Shown: piece by piece, positions 1 through 6,829 of the stretch
Layout: each line of letters opens with the position of its first letter
How positions within the stretch are numbered: the stretch's first letter is position 1
Origin: Eubacteriales Family XIII. Incertae Sedis bacterium
GTDB taxonomy: Bacteria > Bacillota > Clostridia > Peptostreptococcales > Anaerovoracaceae
Reading direction: 5' to 3'
Assembly: GCA_031254995.1 (NCBI GenBank)
Contig: JAIRTJ010000163.1
Location: forward strand, 1-7,106
DNA length: 7,106 bases
Position numbers and translations under genes: made by a program
The notes under the pieces: generated by a model
Database searches by the model: none
What the model saw: the letters and a program-made list of their open reading frames with translations, nothing else
Told to the model about the DNA's origin: nothing

Positions 1-210
1 CATCGGCGCATCGACGACAATCGCATCAGCCGACGCGGTCGCTGCGGGCGTCGGTGCGGGCGCAGCCGCAACCGGCGCGGGCGCCTGCGACATGGGAGCG
101 GGCGCCGGTGCAACCGCCGCAGCGGCCATCACCGTCGGAACACCGCCGATCTCCTCCACCTCAACCGCATATGTTGTACCGTTTACCGTGACATTGTACT
201 TCTTACCCAT
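1..210 (-). CDS. mmdC: Biotin carboxyl carrier subunit of sodium-pumping decarboxylase, N-terminal part (cut by window edge)
   Basis: This is the gamma (biotin carrier) subunit of a methylmalonyl-CoA decarboxylase-type sodium pump; its biotin carries the carboxyl group from MmdA to the membrane subunit. Only 70 residues are present. Residues 1-24 form the start typical of these carriers (MGKKYNVTVNGTTYAVEVEE, then IGGV). Residues 29-60 are an Ala/Pro-rich flexible linker, and residues 65-70 (VVDAPM) begin the biotinyl domain. The biotin-attachment AMKM motif would lie beyond the window edge, so it cannot be confirmed. The ATG at 208-210 is preceded by TGGAGG five bases upstream. The gene follows mmdA and a small delta/epsilon-like gene, the usual company of mmdC. 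A carrier for a related decarboxylase (glutaconyl-CoA or oxaloacetate) is possible, but the neighbouring alpha subunit favours methylmalonyl-CoA. Confidence 0.82.
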   Translation of the reverse strand, partial: MGKKYNVTVNGTTYAVEVEEIGGVPTVMAAAAVAPAPAPMSQAPAPVAAAPAPTPAATASADAIVVDAPM

Positions 211-215
211 TTCAG

Positions 216-221
216 CCTCCA
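216..221 (-). promoter_or_regulatory. Ribosome-binding site of mmdC
   Basis: TGGAGG on the minus strand lies five bases before the ATG at 208-210. It fixes the start of the biotin carrier and shows that the carrier has its own initiation signal despite the 99-base gap after the preceding gene. Confidence 0.75.
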
Positions 222-258
222 TTTCGATTTTCAGTTTCTCTTTCGATTTCCGATATTG

Positions 259-294
259 CGCGCCGAAACGGGACATAACCCGACCTTCGGCGCG
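259..294 (-). other. Intercistronic hairpin between the small decarboxylase gene and mmdC
   Basis: A nine-base perfect inverted repeat (CGCGCCGAA at 286-294 and TTCGGCGCG at 259-267, minus-strand sense) encloses a nested four-base stem (CGGG 279-282 with CCCG 269-272) around a six-base loop. It begins 15 bases after the stop codon of the upstream small gene and ends 48 bases before the mmdC start. No T-run follows it on the minus strand, so it does not look like an intrinsic terminator. A role in mRNA processing, 3'-end protection or setting subunit ratios is an inference. Confidence 0.55.
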
Positions 295-309
295 ATTATA
301 AGCGCTTTG

Positions 310-570
310 TTACATTCTCCTCGCGTCGATCGCCTCTCTGTTGCCCGCGACGCCCCATGCGGGTACGCATCCTGCGGTTCTGTCAATCTTGCGTATCAAA
401 AGATCCGAACGGACGCTGTCACTCTCATATGCGGCGACAGCCGCCGCGATTGCGACGATATGCGCCGAATCGTTCGAAGCGGAGACGGCCGCGCCGATTA
501 CCGCCAACAATTCATCCGAAACGCCTGCGGAATCGACCGCTTTTTTCTTTTTCCTGCCAAACAATCCCAT
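310..570 (-). CDS. Small delta/epsilon-like protein of the sodium-pump decarboxylase cluster
   Basis: This 86-residue protein lies between mmdA and mmdC, where the delta (MmdD/OadG-like) or epsilon-type small subunits of sodium-pump decarboxylases are encoded. Those subunits help assemble the carboxyltransferase and biotin carrier on the membrane subunit. Visible parts are a basic start (MGLFGRKKKK), two similar Ala/Val-rich helices (residues 20-31, ELLAVIGAAVSA; 37-48, HIVAIAAAVAAY), a basic LLIRKIDR stretch (57-64) and a C-terminal PAWGVAGNREAIDAR segment (70-84). I associate that Trp-Ala-Gly-Arg/Asn type ending with the C-terminal part of delta subunits. Unlike classical OadG/MmdD there is no N-terminal transmembrane helix. 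An ATG-less extension to 594 is possible, but AGGAGG six bases before the ATG at 568-570 decides this start. The family assignment is from memory of motifs, not a search. Confidence 0.7.
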   Translation of the reverse strand: MGLFGRKKKKAVDSAGVSDELLAVIGAAVSASNDSAHIVAIAAAVAAYESDSVRSDLLIRKIDRTAGCVPAWGVAGNREAIDARRM

Positions 571-576
571 GAAGAA

Positions 577-582
577 CCTCCT
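577..582 (-). promoter_or_regulatory. Ribosome-binding site deciding the start of the small decarboxylase protein
   Basis: A perfect AGGAGG lies six bases before the ATG at 568-570. It favours this start over a possible in-frame start eight codons upstream at 592-594, which would place the site inside the coding sequence. Confidence 0.75.
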
Positions 583-597
583 GCCTTTGCGCATACA

Positions 598-612
598 TCC
601 CGCACCGCGAGA
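598..612 (-). other. Small hairpin immediately after the mmdA stop codon
   Basis: TCTCGC (607-612) can pair with GCGGGA (598-603), with one G-U pair, across a three-base loop, directly after the TGA of mmdA at 613-615. No T-run follows, so read-through into the next gene is expected. Any role is inferred. Confidence 0.35.
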
Positions 613-2160
613 TCAGAGCGGTATATTCCCGTGCTTCTTCGCCGGCAAACTCTGCCGTTTGGATTCCAACATGTCAAAGGCTCCGATCAACCGTTGTCGC
701 GATGTCGCGGGTTCGATTACGTCCTCCACATAACCCATTTCGGCGGCTCTGTACGGATTATTGAACTTCTCTTCGTACTCCTGCACCTTTTCATTTCGCT
801 TGGCGATGGGATCGTCCGCTTCCTTGATGTCGTTTTTGAATACTATGTTGGCGGCGCCGTCCGCACCCATGACCGCGATCTGCGCCGAAGGCCACGCGAG
901 GACTATATCCGCGCCCAACTCCTTATTGCACATGGCGATATAAGCCCCGCCGTAGGCCTTTCTGAGGATCAGCGTCACCTTGGGAACGGTGGCCTCGCAA
1001 TAGGCGTAAAGGAGCTTCGCGCCGTGACGAATGATACCGCCCGTCTCCTGCTCGACGCCGGGCAAAAAGCCCGGGACATCTTCGATGGTCAGCAACGGTA
1101 TGTTGAATGCGTCGCAACGCCGCACGAACCGCGCCGCCTTGTCCGATGCATTGATGTCCAAGCAACCCGCAGCCGTCTTGGGCTGATTTGCGATGACGCC
1201 TACGGTATTTCCGGCCAGACGAATGTAGCAGGTGATGATGTTCTTTGCGTAATGTTGCGCGACATCGAAATATTTTCCGTCGTCCGCGATCTTTCGAATG
1301 ATCTCGTACACGTCGTAGGCCTTGTTCGGATTGTCGGGAATAATCTCGTTGAACTCGGGAATCAGGCGATTTGAGTCGTCGTTCGTAGGCACGGGAGGAG
1401 CGATCTCGAGATTGTTCGACGGCAAATACGAGAGGAGTTCCTTCACCTGTTCCAACGTATCCTCATCGTTCTTCCCGACGAAATGCGCCACACCGCTCGT
1501 CGCGTTGTGCGTCATCGCGCCGCCCAATTTCTCGGCGGAGATATCCTCGCCCGTGACGGTCTTGATGACCTGCGGCCCCGTGATGAACATGAGACTCGTC
1601 TTGTCGACCATGAAAACGTAGTCCGTGATTGCGGGGCTGTAGACCGCGCCGCCCGCGCAAGGTCCCATAATTACGGATATCTGCGGAATCACGCCTGAAC
1701 TGATCGTATTGTTGTAAAATATCTTTCCGAAACCGGACAGGGCGTTGACGCCTTCCTGTATGCGCGCGCCGCCGCTGTCATTGAGACCCACGATGGGTGC
1801 GCCCATCTTCAAGGCCATATTCTGCACCTTGACGATCTTCTCCGCGTGATACTCGCCGAGAGAACCGCCGAGCACCGTGAAATCCTGGGCATATGCGTAG
1901 ACCAATCGTCCGTTGACCGTGCCATAGCCGGTAACGACGCCGTCCCCCGGCGCATGTTTGCTCGGCATATCGAAGTTGTTGCTCCTGTGGGACACGAATA
2001 CATCCAACTCCGTGAAACTGCCTTCATCGAAGAGTATGTTCATGCGCTCCCTCGCGGTGAGTTTGCCGGAATCATGCTGCGCTTCAATGCGTTTTTGTCC
2101 GCCGCCCAGAGCGATTTCGGCCTTCTGCCGTCTCAAATCCTCAAGTTTTTTGTTTGCCAT
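613..2160 (-). CDS. mmdA: Methylmalonyl-CoA decarboxylase alpha subunit (carboxyltransferase)
   Basis: This cytoplasmic 515-residue carboxyltransferase moves the carboxyl group of (S)-methylmalonyl-CoA to biotin on the carrier subunit, yielding propionyl-CoA; carboxybiotin decarboxylation in the membrane then drives Na+ export. It has the two-crotonase-fold layout of PccB/MmdA proteins. The N-terminal half carries SHRSNNFDM (57-65), NDSGGARIQEG (127-137) and the oxyanion-hole stretch GPCAGGAVYSPA (166-177). The C-terminal half carries GVIANQP (321-327), EDVPGFLPGVEQE (360-372), RKAYGGAYIAM (400-410) and the family ending KKHGNIPL (508-515). Length is normal. The start at ATG 2158-2160 is chosen over a 39-codon in-frame extension because GGAGGG precedes it and the extension would run into ftsH. 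A propionyl-CoA carboxylase beta subunit or transcarboxylase 12S subunit is similar in sequence; the adjacent separate biotin carrier and small subunit favour the decarboxylase. Glutaconyl-CoA decarboxylase alpha is longer. Confidence 0.9.
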   Translation of the reverse strand: MANKKLEDLRRQKAEIALGGGQKRIEAQHDSGKLTARERMNILFDEGSFTELDVFVSHRSNNFDMPSKHAPGDGVVTGYGTVNGRLVYAYAQDFTVLGGSLGEYHAEKIVKVQNMALKMGAPIVGLNDSGGARIQEGVNALSGFGKIFYNNTISSGVIPQISVIMGPCAGGAVYSPAITDYVFMVDKTSLMFITGPQVIKTVTGEDISAEKLGGAMTHNATSGVAHFVGKNDEDTLEQVKELLSYLPSNNLEIAPPVPTNDDSNRLIPEFNEIIPDNPNKAYDVYEIIRKIADDGKYFDVAQHYAKNIITCYIRLAGNTVGVIANQPKTAAGCLDINASDKAARFVRRCDAFNIPLLTIEDVPGFLPGVEQETGGIIRHGAKLLYAYCEATVPKVTLILRKAYGGAYIAMCNKELGADIVLAWPSAQIAVMGADGAANIVFKNDIKEADDPIAKRNEKVQEYEEKFNNPYRAAEMGYVEDVIEPATSRQRLIGAFDMLESKRQSLPAKKHGNIPL

Positions 2161-2164
2161 CGGA

Positions 2165-2172
2165 CCCTCCTT
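2165..2172 (-). promoter_or_regulatory. mmdA ribosome-binding site fused to the ftsH stop codon
   Basis: AAGGAGGG, whose first two bases are the last two of the ftsH TAA stop (2171-2173), lies four bases before the mmdA ATG at 2158-2160. The gap between the two genes is only 10 bases. This decides the mmdA start and implies co-transcription and probable translational coupling with ftsH. Confidence 0.85.
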
Positions 2173-4258
2173 ATCTGCCCGCGCCCTCTTCCTCATCCCG
2201 CACGTCGGCGCGCTCCGTTTCTTCGTCGAGCTCTTCATACGCTTCTTCGTCGGAATCCGCGTCTTCGAACTCCTCATCCTCCGGAAGCTCGTCGCAATCC
2301 TCCTCGTAATCCGAATCGATCGCGTCCTCCTCTTCCTCGGCGAGCAGGAGTTCCGTTTCAGCCGCCTCCTGCGCGTTTCGCTCGCGTATGTCCTGTTCCT
2401 CGTCGCGAATCCGATTTGCGAGTTCTTCGACGGATATTTTGCCTGAATACAGCGCCTCGAATTGCTCGCCGTCCAAGGTTTCGATCTCCAGAAGAGCCTC
2501 CGCGACGATGTTGAGCTTCTTCATGTTCTTCTTCAATATCTTTTCCGCCTCGACAAAAGCTCTGTCGATAATGGCCTTGATTTCCTCGTCGATTGCGGAC
2601 GCGACTTCCTCCGAATAATTCTTGTGGGTCGTGAAATCCTTTCCCAAGAACACCTCGTCCGATTGACTGTAATTGACCGGCCCGAGTTTGTCGCTGAACC
2701 CGTATTTCGTGACCATTTCTCGCGCAATCTCCGTCGCGCGCATGATATCGTTGCTCGCGCCGGTGCTGATGTCCCGCAAGGTCAATTTCTCCGCGACGCG
2801 TCCGCCAAGCAGATGAATGATCTGCTCCTCCATTTCCATCTTCGTGCCGTAATACTTGTCCTCCTTGGGCAAAATCATCGTGAATCCGCCCGCTCGTCCC
2901 CTCGGTATGATGGTGATCTGATGAACCGGATCCGTATTGGGAAGCGAATGCGCAACGACGGCGTGCCCCGCCTCGTGAAAAGCTGTGAGCTTTCGCTCCG
3001 CATCGCTGATGACTCGGCTCTTCTTTTCCGGACCCGCGATGACCTTCGTGATCGCGTCTTCTATTTCGTCCATGCGAATCTTTCGTCCGTTGCGGCGCGC
3101 CGTGAGCAGAGCCGCTTCATTCAGCATATTTTCTATGTCGGCCGGCGTAAATCCCGGCGTCCTGCGCGCCAAAACCTTCGCGTCAACCGCCTCGTCCAAG
3201 GACTTGTTGCGCGAATGCACGCGGAATATAGCTTCCCGCCCCTTGATGTCGGGAATGCCGATCACGACCTGCCTGTCAAATCTGCCGGGTCGCAACAGAG
3301 CAGGATCCAAGATATCGGGTCGGTTCGTCGCGGCAAGGATGATGATGCCCGAATTCTCGCCGAAGCCGTCCATCTCCACAAGCAATTGATTGAGGGTCTG
3401 TTCCCTCTCGTCGTGGCCGCCGCCGAGCCCCGCTCCGCGCTTTCTTCCCACCGCATCGATCTCGTCGATGAAGATGATGCAAGGCGAACTCTTCTTGGCC
3501 TGCTCAAACAGATCGCGAACCCTCGAAGCGCCGACGCCTACGAACATTTCCACGAAATCCGACCCGCTGATCGTAAAGAAGGGTACGCCCGCTTCCCCCG
3601 CGGTCGCCTTTGAAATATACGTCTTTCCCGTTCCGGGCGGGCCGACGAGCAGGATGCCCTTCGGTATTCTCGCGCCCAGATCGTTGTATTTTTTTGGATT
3701 TCTGAGGAAATCTACTATTTCTTCAAGTTCTTCCTTTTCCTCGTCAAGCCCCGCGACATCGGCGAAGGTCACCTGTTTGCCGCCGCCCTCTTTGTGATGA
3801 AGTCGCGCTCGACTCTTGCCGAACTGCATCACCTTTCCGCCGCCTCCCGCGCCGTTGTTCATGATCATATACATGAAGAAAACGACCGCGCCGATGAGAA
3901 GGATCGAGGGAAGGAGCGTCAGGAGGACGTTGTTCCCCTTTGGCGGCGGACTGTTGTATTTGAGGTTGTTTTCCGTGATCTGCGCGCCGATATAGGTGTC
4001 GTAAATCCAACTGATTTCGACGATTCCCGACGTGTAGCACAGAACTTTTTTGCCGTTGCCGAGCTTCGCTTCTATCTTCGTGCCGACGATTTCCGTCTCC
4101 TTGACGTTCTTCGCCTTGAATTCCTTCACCATTTGAGAAAACGGTATTTCCTTGGGTTCTTCTTCGGCTGTCGCGTCCTTGACCACAAACGCGAAAATGA
4201 CGGCAACTACGGCGATCAATACAAAAAAGCTGATATTTCTGTAAGTTTTTTTCTTCAA
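2171..4258 (-). CDS. ftsH: ATP-dependent zinc metalloprotease FtsH with long acidic C-terminal tail
   Basis: This 695-residue membrane AAA+ protease extracts and degrades misassembled membrane proteins and some soluble regulators. Transmembrane helices lie at about 9-26 and 111-133, flanking a small extracytoplasmic domain. The AAA+ module has Walker A GPPGTGKT (206-213), the pore motif FVG (239-241), Walker B IIFIDE (261-266) and a second region of homology with Arg323 and Arg326 as arginine fingers. The protease has HEAGH (428-432), and Asp504 in GASND is the likely third zinc ligand. All catalytic residues are intact. Residues 619-695 form a very acidic, probably disordered tail (41 of 77 are Asp/Glu), longer and more charged than usual FtsH tails. 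The start is TTG (4256-4258): an in-frame TAA lies 11 codons upstream, no ATG or GTG lies between, and the next Met would remove the first membrane helix. An AAAGGGA lies 11 bases upstream. It shares a transcript with mmdA downstream. Confidence 0.97.
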   Translation of the reverse strand: MKKKTYRNISFFVLIAVVAVIFAFVVKDATAEEEPKEIPFSQMVKEFKAKNVKETEIVGTKIEAKLGNGKKVLCYTSGIVEISWIYDTYIGAQITENNLKYNSPPPKGNNVLLTLLPSILLIGAVVFFMYMIMNNGAGGGGKVMQFGKSRARLHHKEGGGKQVTFADVAGLDEEKEELEEIVDFLRNPKKYNDLGARIPKGILLVGPPGTGKTYISKATAGEAGVPFFTISGSDFVEMFVGVGASRVRDLFEQAKKSSPCIIFIDEIDAVGRKRGAGLGGGHDEREQTLNQLLVEMDGFGENSGIIILAATNRPDILDPALLRPGRFDRQVVIGIPDIKGREAIFRVHSRNKSLDEAVDAKVLARRTPGFTPADIENMLNEAALLTARRNGRKIRMDEIEDAITKVIAGPEKKSRVISDAERKLTAFHEAGHAVVAHSLPNTDPVHQITIIPRGRAGGFTMILPKEDKYYGTKMEMEEQIIHLLGGRVAEKLTLRDISTGASNDIMRATEIAREMVTKYGFSDKLGPVNYSQSDEVFLGKDFTTHKNYSEEVASAIDEEIKAIIDRAFVEAEKILKKNMKKLNIVAEALLEIETLDGEQFEALYSGKISVEELANRIRDEEQDIRERNAQEAAETELLLAEEEEDAIDSDYEEDCDELPEDEEFEDADSDEEAYEELDEETERADVRDEEEGAGR

Positions 4259-4269
4259 CGCTGTCTTGT

Positions 4270-4276
4270 TCCCTTT
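4270..4276 (-). promoter_or_regulatory. Weak, distant ribosome-binding site of ftsH
   Basis: AAAGGGA lies 11 bases before the TTG start at 4256-4258. Spacing is longer than ideal and the start codon is non-ATG, which together suggest modest translation initiation of ftsH compared with the strong sites of mmdA and mmdC. Confidence 0.45.
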
Positions 4277-4311
4277 CTCCGCGAAAACAACTTAACCCTG
4301 TCGTTCCATTC

Positions 4312-4341
4312 AAAAAAGCGCATCCCCGACGCCGGTCGTGC
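4312..4341 (-). terminator. Weak terminator-like hairpin with six T in the tilS-ftsH gap
   Basis: On the minus strand, CGAC/GTCG (4335-4338 with 4327-4330) pairs around a four-base loop and is extended by GCA/TGC (4339-4341 with 4320-4322) across a one-sided four-base bulge. Two bases later come six T (4312-4317). The stem is short and interrupted, so any termination would be partial. No clear promoter is visible between it and the ftsH start about 53 bases on. An alternative is a regulatory leader structure or chance. Confidence 0.25.
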
Positions 4342-4405
4342 TTTCGACCTCACCTTGCTTGCGCCGAAATCGTACCGTCTCATAATCGCAATCCGAGATC
4401 AATGG

Positions 4406-4420
4406 GGTTCGCACCGAACC
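4406..4420. repeat. Perfect short inverted repeat in the tilS-ftsH gap
   Basis: GGTTCG and CGAACC are separated by three bases, 27 bases downstream of the tilS stop. It could form a small RNA hairpin after tilS or be a protein-binding palindrome. It is not followed by a T-run in either direction. The GGTTCG resembles a tRNA T-arm, but no tRNA can be folded around it. Confidence 0.4.
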
Positions 4421-4446
4421 GGCTGACGCGGCTAATGAAGATTTTA

Positions 4447-6003
4447 TCACACACCGCTTCCGGATACAAGTAAACAAACGATCAACGCGCGCCTCGTATT
4501 TTCGCCTGTTGCGTACTTGCGAGTCTTGCGCTTTCCGGGAACCCACAGGATGTCGTCTCCGGCCGCGACCAAGACGATGCGCTCCCTCTCGTTTTTTGGC
4601 AACTTCATATCCACGAACAGATCCTGTATCTTCTTCCCGCCGGTCATGCCCTCCGGCGCGATGCGGTCTCCGGGACGTCTCGTGCGCAGGGTCAGAGCAT
4701 CCGCATCCTCGCGCAACGAGTCGAAATCCAAGACCAGGGCGTTCGAGTCGCGCCGCAACGCGACGAGATCGCAGGGCAAGGCACCCTCAAAACCGAATGC
4801 ATCGATCTCTCCGCGCGCGTCCGTCCCCCGTTTCGGGACGAACGTTACAACCCGAAATCGCAGATCGAACAGTCGAAACGAAATCGACATATCCCTCGCT
4901 CGTTCCAGCGTCTCCATTTCAAGCGTATGCGTTTCGTCCGGCGTGTCCGATGCCCGACGTGCAGCAAATATTGCAAAATTGTATGATATTTCCAAGCTGT
5001 ATCCCGAAGGAAAGTCGATGGATTTCCCCGTCTTTCCGCTTTCGATCAAGCGATCGGCGGCTTCGATATGCGCCGTTTCGATATCCTGCGCGAGTCCGAG
5101 ATCCTTGAATATCGCGATGATCAGTCTATGGCGGATCGCAGGGCGCGCCTCCGCGAGCGCTGGCAGCGCGATGCGTGCGCTCGAACAGGGCGCCGAACCC
5201 GATCGGGCATCGAAAAAGCGGCATTCAGCCGCAATGATCTCCCGCACGGCGGCGTCGAAAAAATCCCTGTCCTCCTCCGCGATTCGGGCCAGGCGAAGGA
5301 TTGCGTCGTCGACGGAAGCGTTATAGTCCTCGCGCAACAAGGGCAACAACTTCAATCTGATCCTGTTCCTGTGATATCGTGTCTCTTCATTCGTATGATC
5401 GATTGCGGGTTCCAAGTCGCGACTCGCGCAGTAGGCTTCGATCTCAACTCTGTCCGCCGCGAGCAAGGGTCTTATCACATCATACCCCGCCTCGCCAACG
5501 CGCCGAAACGGCATCCCTGCCAAACCGTCGGGGCCGCTTCCCCGAAGAAACCGCATCAGCACGGTCTCCGCCTGATCGTTGCGATTGTGCGCAACCGCGA
5601 CCTTGATCGATTCCCGCGGAATCCCGGTTCGTCGCTCGACATCCAGAGCCGCCTCGTCAAAGGCTCGATATCGCGCGGTTCGACCCGCTTCCTCCTGAGT
5701 CTCCCCCCATTCGCGCGCCAAAGCAGCCACATCCAAGACGCGTACGTCGAGCGGCGCTCCCCAATCCGCGCACAACTTCTCCGCACGGGATTGATCGTCA
5801 TCTGCGGCGCCCGGTCGAAATCCGTGATTTACGTGAACCGCGCTGACGGTAAATTCGAATTCCTCGCGAAGCCGCAAAAGTATATGGAAGAGACACATGG
5901 AATCCGGGCCGCCGGAAAATCCGACGACGACATGACCGCCCCTCGGGATGAGATCTCGCCCGACGATCGCTTCTCTTACCTTGTCCGTTGCGCGCTCGTC
6001 CAC
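4447..6003 (-). CDS. tilS: tRNA(Ile)-lysidine synthetase
   Basis: TilS uses ATP and lysine to convert C34 of the CAU-anticodon tRNA-Ile into lysidine, changing its decoding from AUG to AUA and its charging from Met to Ile; it is essential in most bacteria. The N-type ATP pyrophosphatase loop SGGPDS is at residues 30-35. It is followed by HVNHGFR (57-63), HNRNDQAET (139-147), the glycine-rich GSGPDGLAGM (155-164) and HRNRIR (211-216). The C-terminal TilS domain has RRPGDRI (442-448), GGKKIQDLFVDMKLP (455-469) and ILWVPGKR (485-492). At 518 residues it is a little longer than many homologues. The start is GTG (6001-6003), four bases after the tatD stop and without a clear ribosome-binding site, so translation is probably coupled to tatD; later starts would cut the pyrophosphatase loop. 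TGA is followed at once by in-frame TAA. Confidence 0.95.
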   Translation of the reverse strand: MDERATDKVREAIVGRDLIPRGGHVVVGFSGGPDSMCLFHILLRLREEFEFTVSAVHVNHGFRPGAADDDQSRAEKLCADWGAPLDVRVLDVAALAREWGETQEEAGRTARYRAFDEAALDVERRTGIPRESIKVAVAHNRNDQAETVLMRFLRGSGPDGLAGMPFRRVGEAGYDVIRPLLAADRVEIEAYCASRDLEPAIDHTNEETRYHRNRIRLKLLPLLREDYNASVDDAILRLARIAEEDRDFFDAAVREIIAAECRFFDARSGSAPCSSARIALPALAEARPAIRHRLIIAIFKDLGLAQDIETAHIEAADRLIESGKTGKSIDFPSGYSLEISYNFAIFAARRASDTPDETHTLEMETLERARDMSISFRLFDLRFRVVTFVPKRGTDARGEIDAFGFEGALPCDLVALRRDSNALVLDFDSLREDADALTLRTRRPGDRIAPEGMTGGKKIQDLFVDMKLPKNERERIVLVAAGDDILWVPGKRKTRKYATGENTRRALIVCLLVSGSGV

Positions 6004-6007
6004 CGGT

Positions 6008-6829
6008 TCACTCGATGCGGAAAAAACGCCTTGCGTTGACCCACGTCGCGGTTTCCACCTCGGCGACGTCGACGCCCTTCAACTCGGCGATCCTCTTCGC
6101 GGTGTAATACACATACGGGGAGATGTTCGGCTTCCCCCTGAACGGCTCCGGAGCCAAATAGGGCGCGTCCGTTTCGATCAGCAGATGAGACAGAGGCGTC
6201 CGCTCCGCGACCAAGGCCGTCTTTATGTTCTTCTTATAGGTGACGGGGCCGGCGATGGAGATCGTCGCGCCCATCTCGATGCATTCCAAGGCTTGTTCCG
6301 CGGATCCGGAAAAGCAATGCAGGAGAATGCCCGCGCTCTCGCGACCGGTCTGAGGATTTTTCGGGAAAGCTGCGCGCCGCTCGGAGCCGAAGGCTCCTTC
6401 TTCGACGAGAATATTCATCGTATCGCCCTCGCTGTCTCGATCATGAATGATGATGGGCAATCTCCGCTCCAATCCCAATCGTATCTGCCGCCGAAACCAA
6501 ACGTGCTGATCCTCTTTTGGAGACAGATTGCGATAATAATCCAAGCCGATCTCGCCTATCGCGACGACCCCGGCCATTCTCGACAACTCGGCGAGGCGCG
6601 CGAATTTGTCCTCGTCCATCTTCGCCGCTTCGTGGGGATGAACGCCCACTGCGGCATAGCACCAAGGATATTTCGCGGCATGCGCAACGGCCGCAACGGA
6701 ACTTTTTATGTCAAATCCGACATCGACCGCGGCGCCGACGTCTGACGCCTCTATCGCCGCGATCGCATTGCGCAGTTCCGCGTCGTCGTAACCGTCGTAA
6801 TTGATATGCGCGTGGGAATCAAACAGCAT
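6008..6829 (-). CDS. tatD: TatD-family metal-dependent deoxyribonuclease
   Basis: This 273-residue amidohydrolase-fold nuclease belongs to the TatD/YcfH/YabD group, whose characterised members are Mg-dependent 3'-5' exonucleases acting on DNA, with proposed roles in DNA repair. The metal-site residues are all visible: HAH (His6, His8), Glu93 in AIGEIGLDYY, His129 in IIIHDRD, His171 in LLHCFSGS and Asp221 in LLIETDAPYLAP. The usual order of motifs is kept. Between His129 and His171 the chain is about 15 residues longer than I expect (residues about 143-166, polar and basic). The ATG at 6827-6829 overlaps the stop of the upstream gene in TGATG, with AAAGGG seven bases before it. The metG-tatD pairing is common in Bacillota (metS-yabD in Bacillus). 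Confidence 0.93.
   Translation of the reverse strand: MLFDSHAHINYDGYDDAELRNAIAAIEASDVGAAVDVGFDIKSSVAAVAHAAKYPWCYAAVGVHPHEAAKMDEDKFARLAELSRMAGVVAIGEIGLDYYRNLSPKEDQHVWFRRQIRLGLERRLPIIIHDRDSEGDTMNILVEEGAFGSERRAAFPKNPQTGRESAGILLHCFSGSAEQALECIEMGATISIAGPVTYKKNIKTALVAERTPLSHLLIETDAPYLAPEPFRGKPNISPYVYYTAKRIAELKGVDVAEVETATWVNARRFFRIE

Noticed and set aside
1..110. Short-period repeats in the Ala/Pro coding region
   Set aside because: These are explained by the Ala/Pro linker of the biotin carrier; they are imperfect and not a tandem-repeat or CRISPR structure.
541..552. A-rich run (A6 and A5, minus strand) near the start of the small decarboxylase gene as a slippage site
   Set aside because: It encodes the RKKKK segment in frame; no structure or alternative-frame product supports programmed slippage.
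256..1374. Long plus-strand open frame (372 codons) opposite mmdA and the small subunit gene
   Set aside because: It is antisense to clearly conserved coding sequence, spans three features, has no recognisable domain and no ribosome-binding site; GC-rich codon use produces such shadows.
2161..2277. 39-codon N-terminal extension of mmdA
   Set aside because: The extension lies inside the ftsH acidic-tail coding region in another frame; the strong ribosome-binding site at 2165-2172 and the family-typical start at 2160 argue against it.
2462..3613. Long plus-strand open frame (383 codons) opposite ftsH
   Set aside because: Antisense shadow of the AAA+ and protease domains; the composition is Arg/His-rich without a known motif.
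4246..4252. Run of seven A (minus strand) in codons 3-5 of ftsH as a phase-variation or frameshift site
   Set aside because: The run simply encodes the N-terminal lysines common in membrane proteins, is short, and is not in the phase of a classical slippery heptamer.
4400..4440. Possible tRNA T-arm (GGTTCG hairpin) suggesting a tRNA gene next to tilS
   Set aside because: No acceptor stem, anticodon arm or CCA end can be found around it on either strand, and the three-base loop is wrong for a T-arm.
5068..6039. Long plus-strand open frame (323 codons) opposite tilS
   Set aside because: Antisense shadow of the tilS catalytic domain; no plausible start signal or motif.
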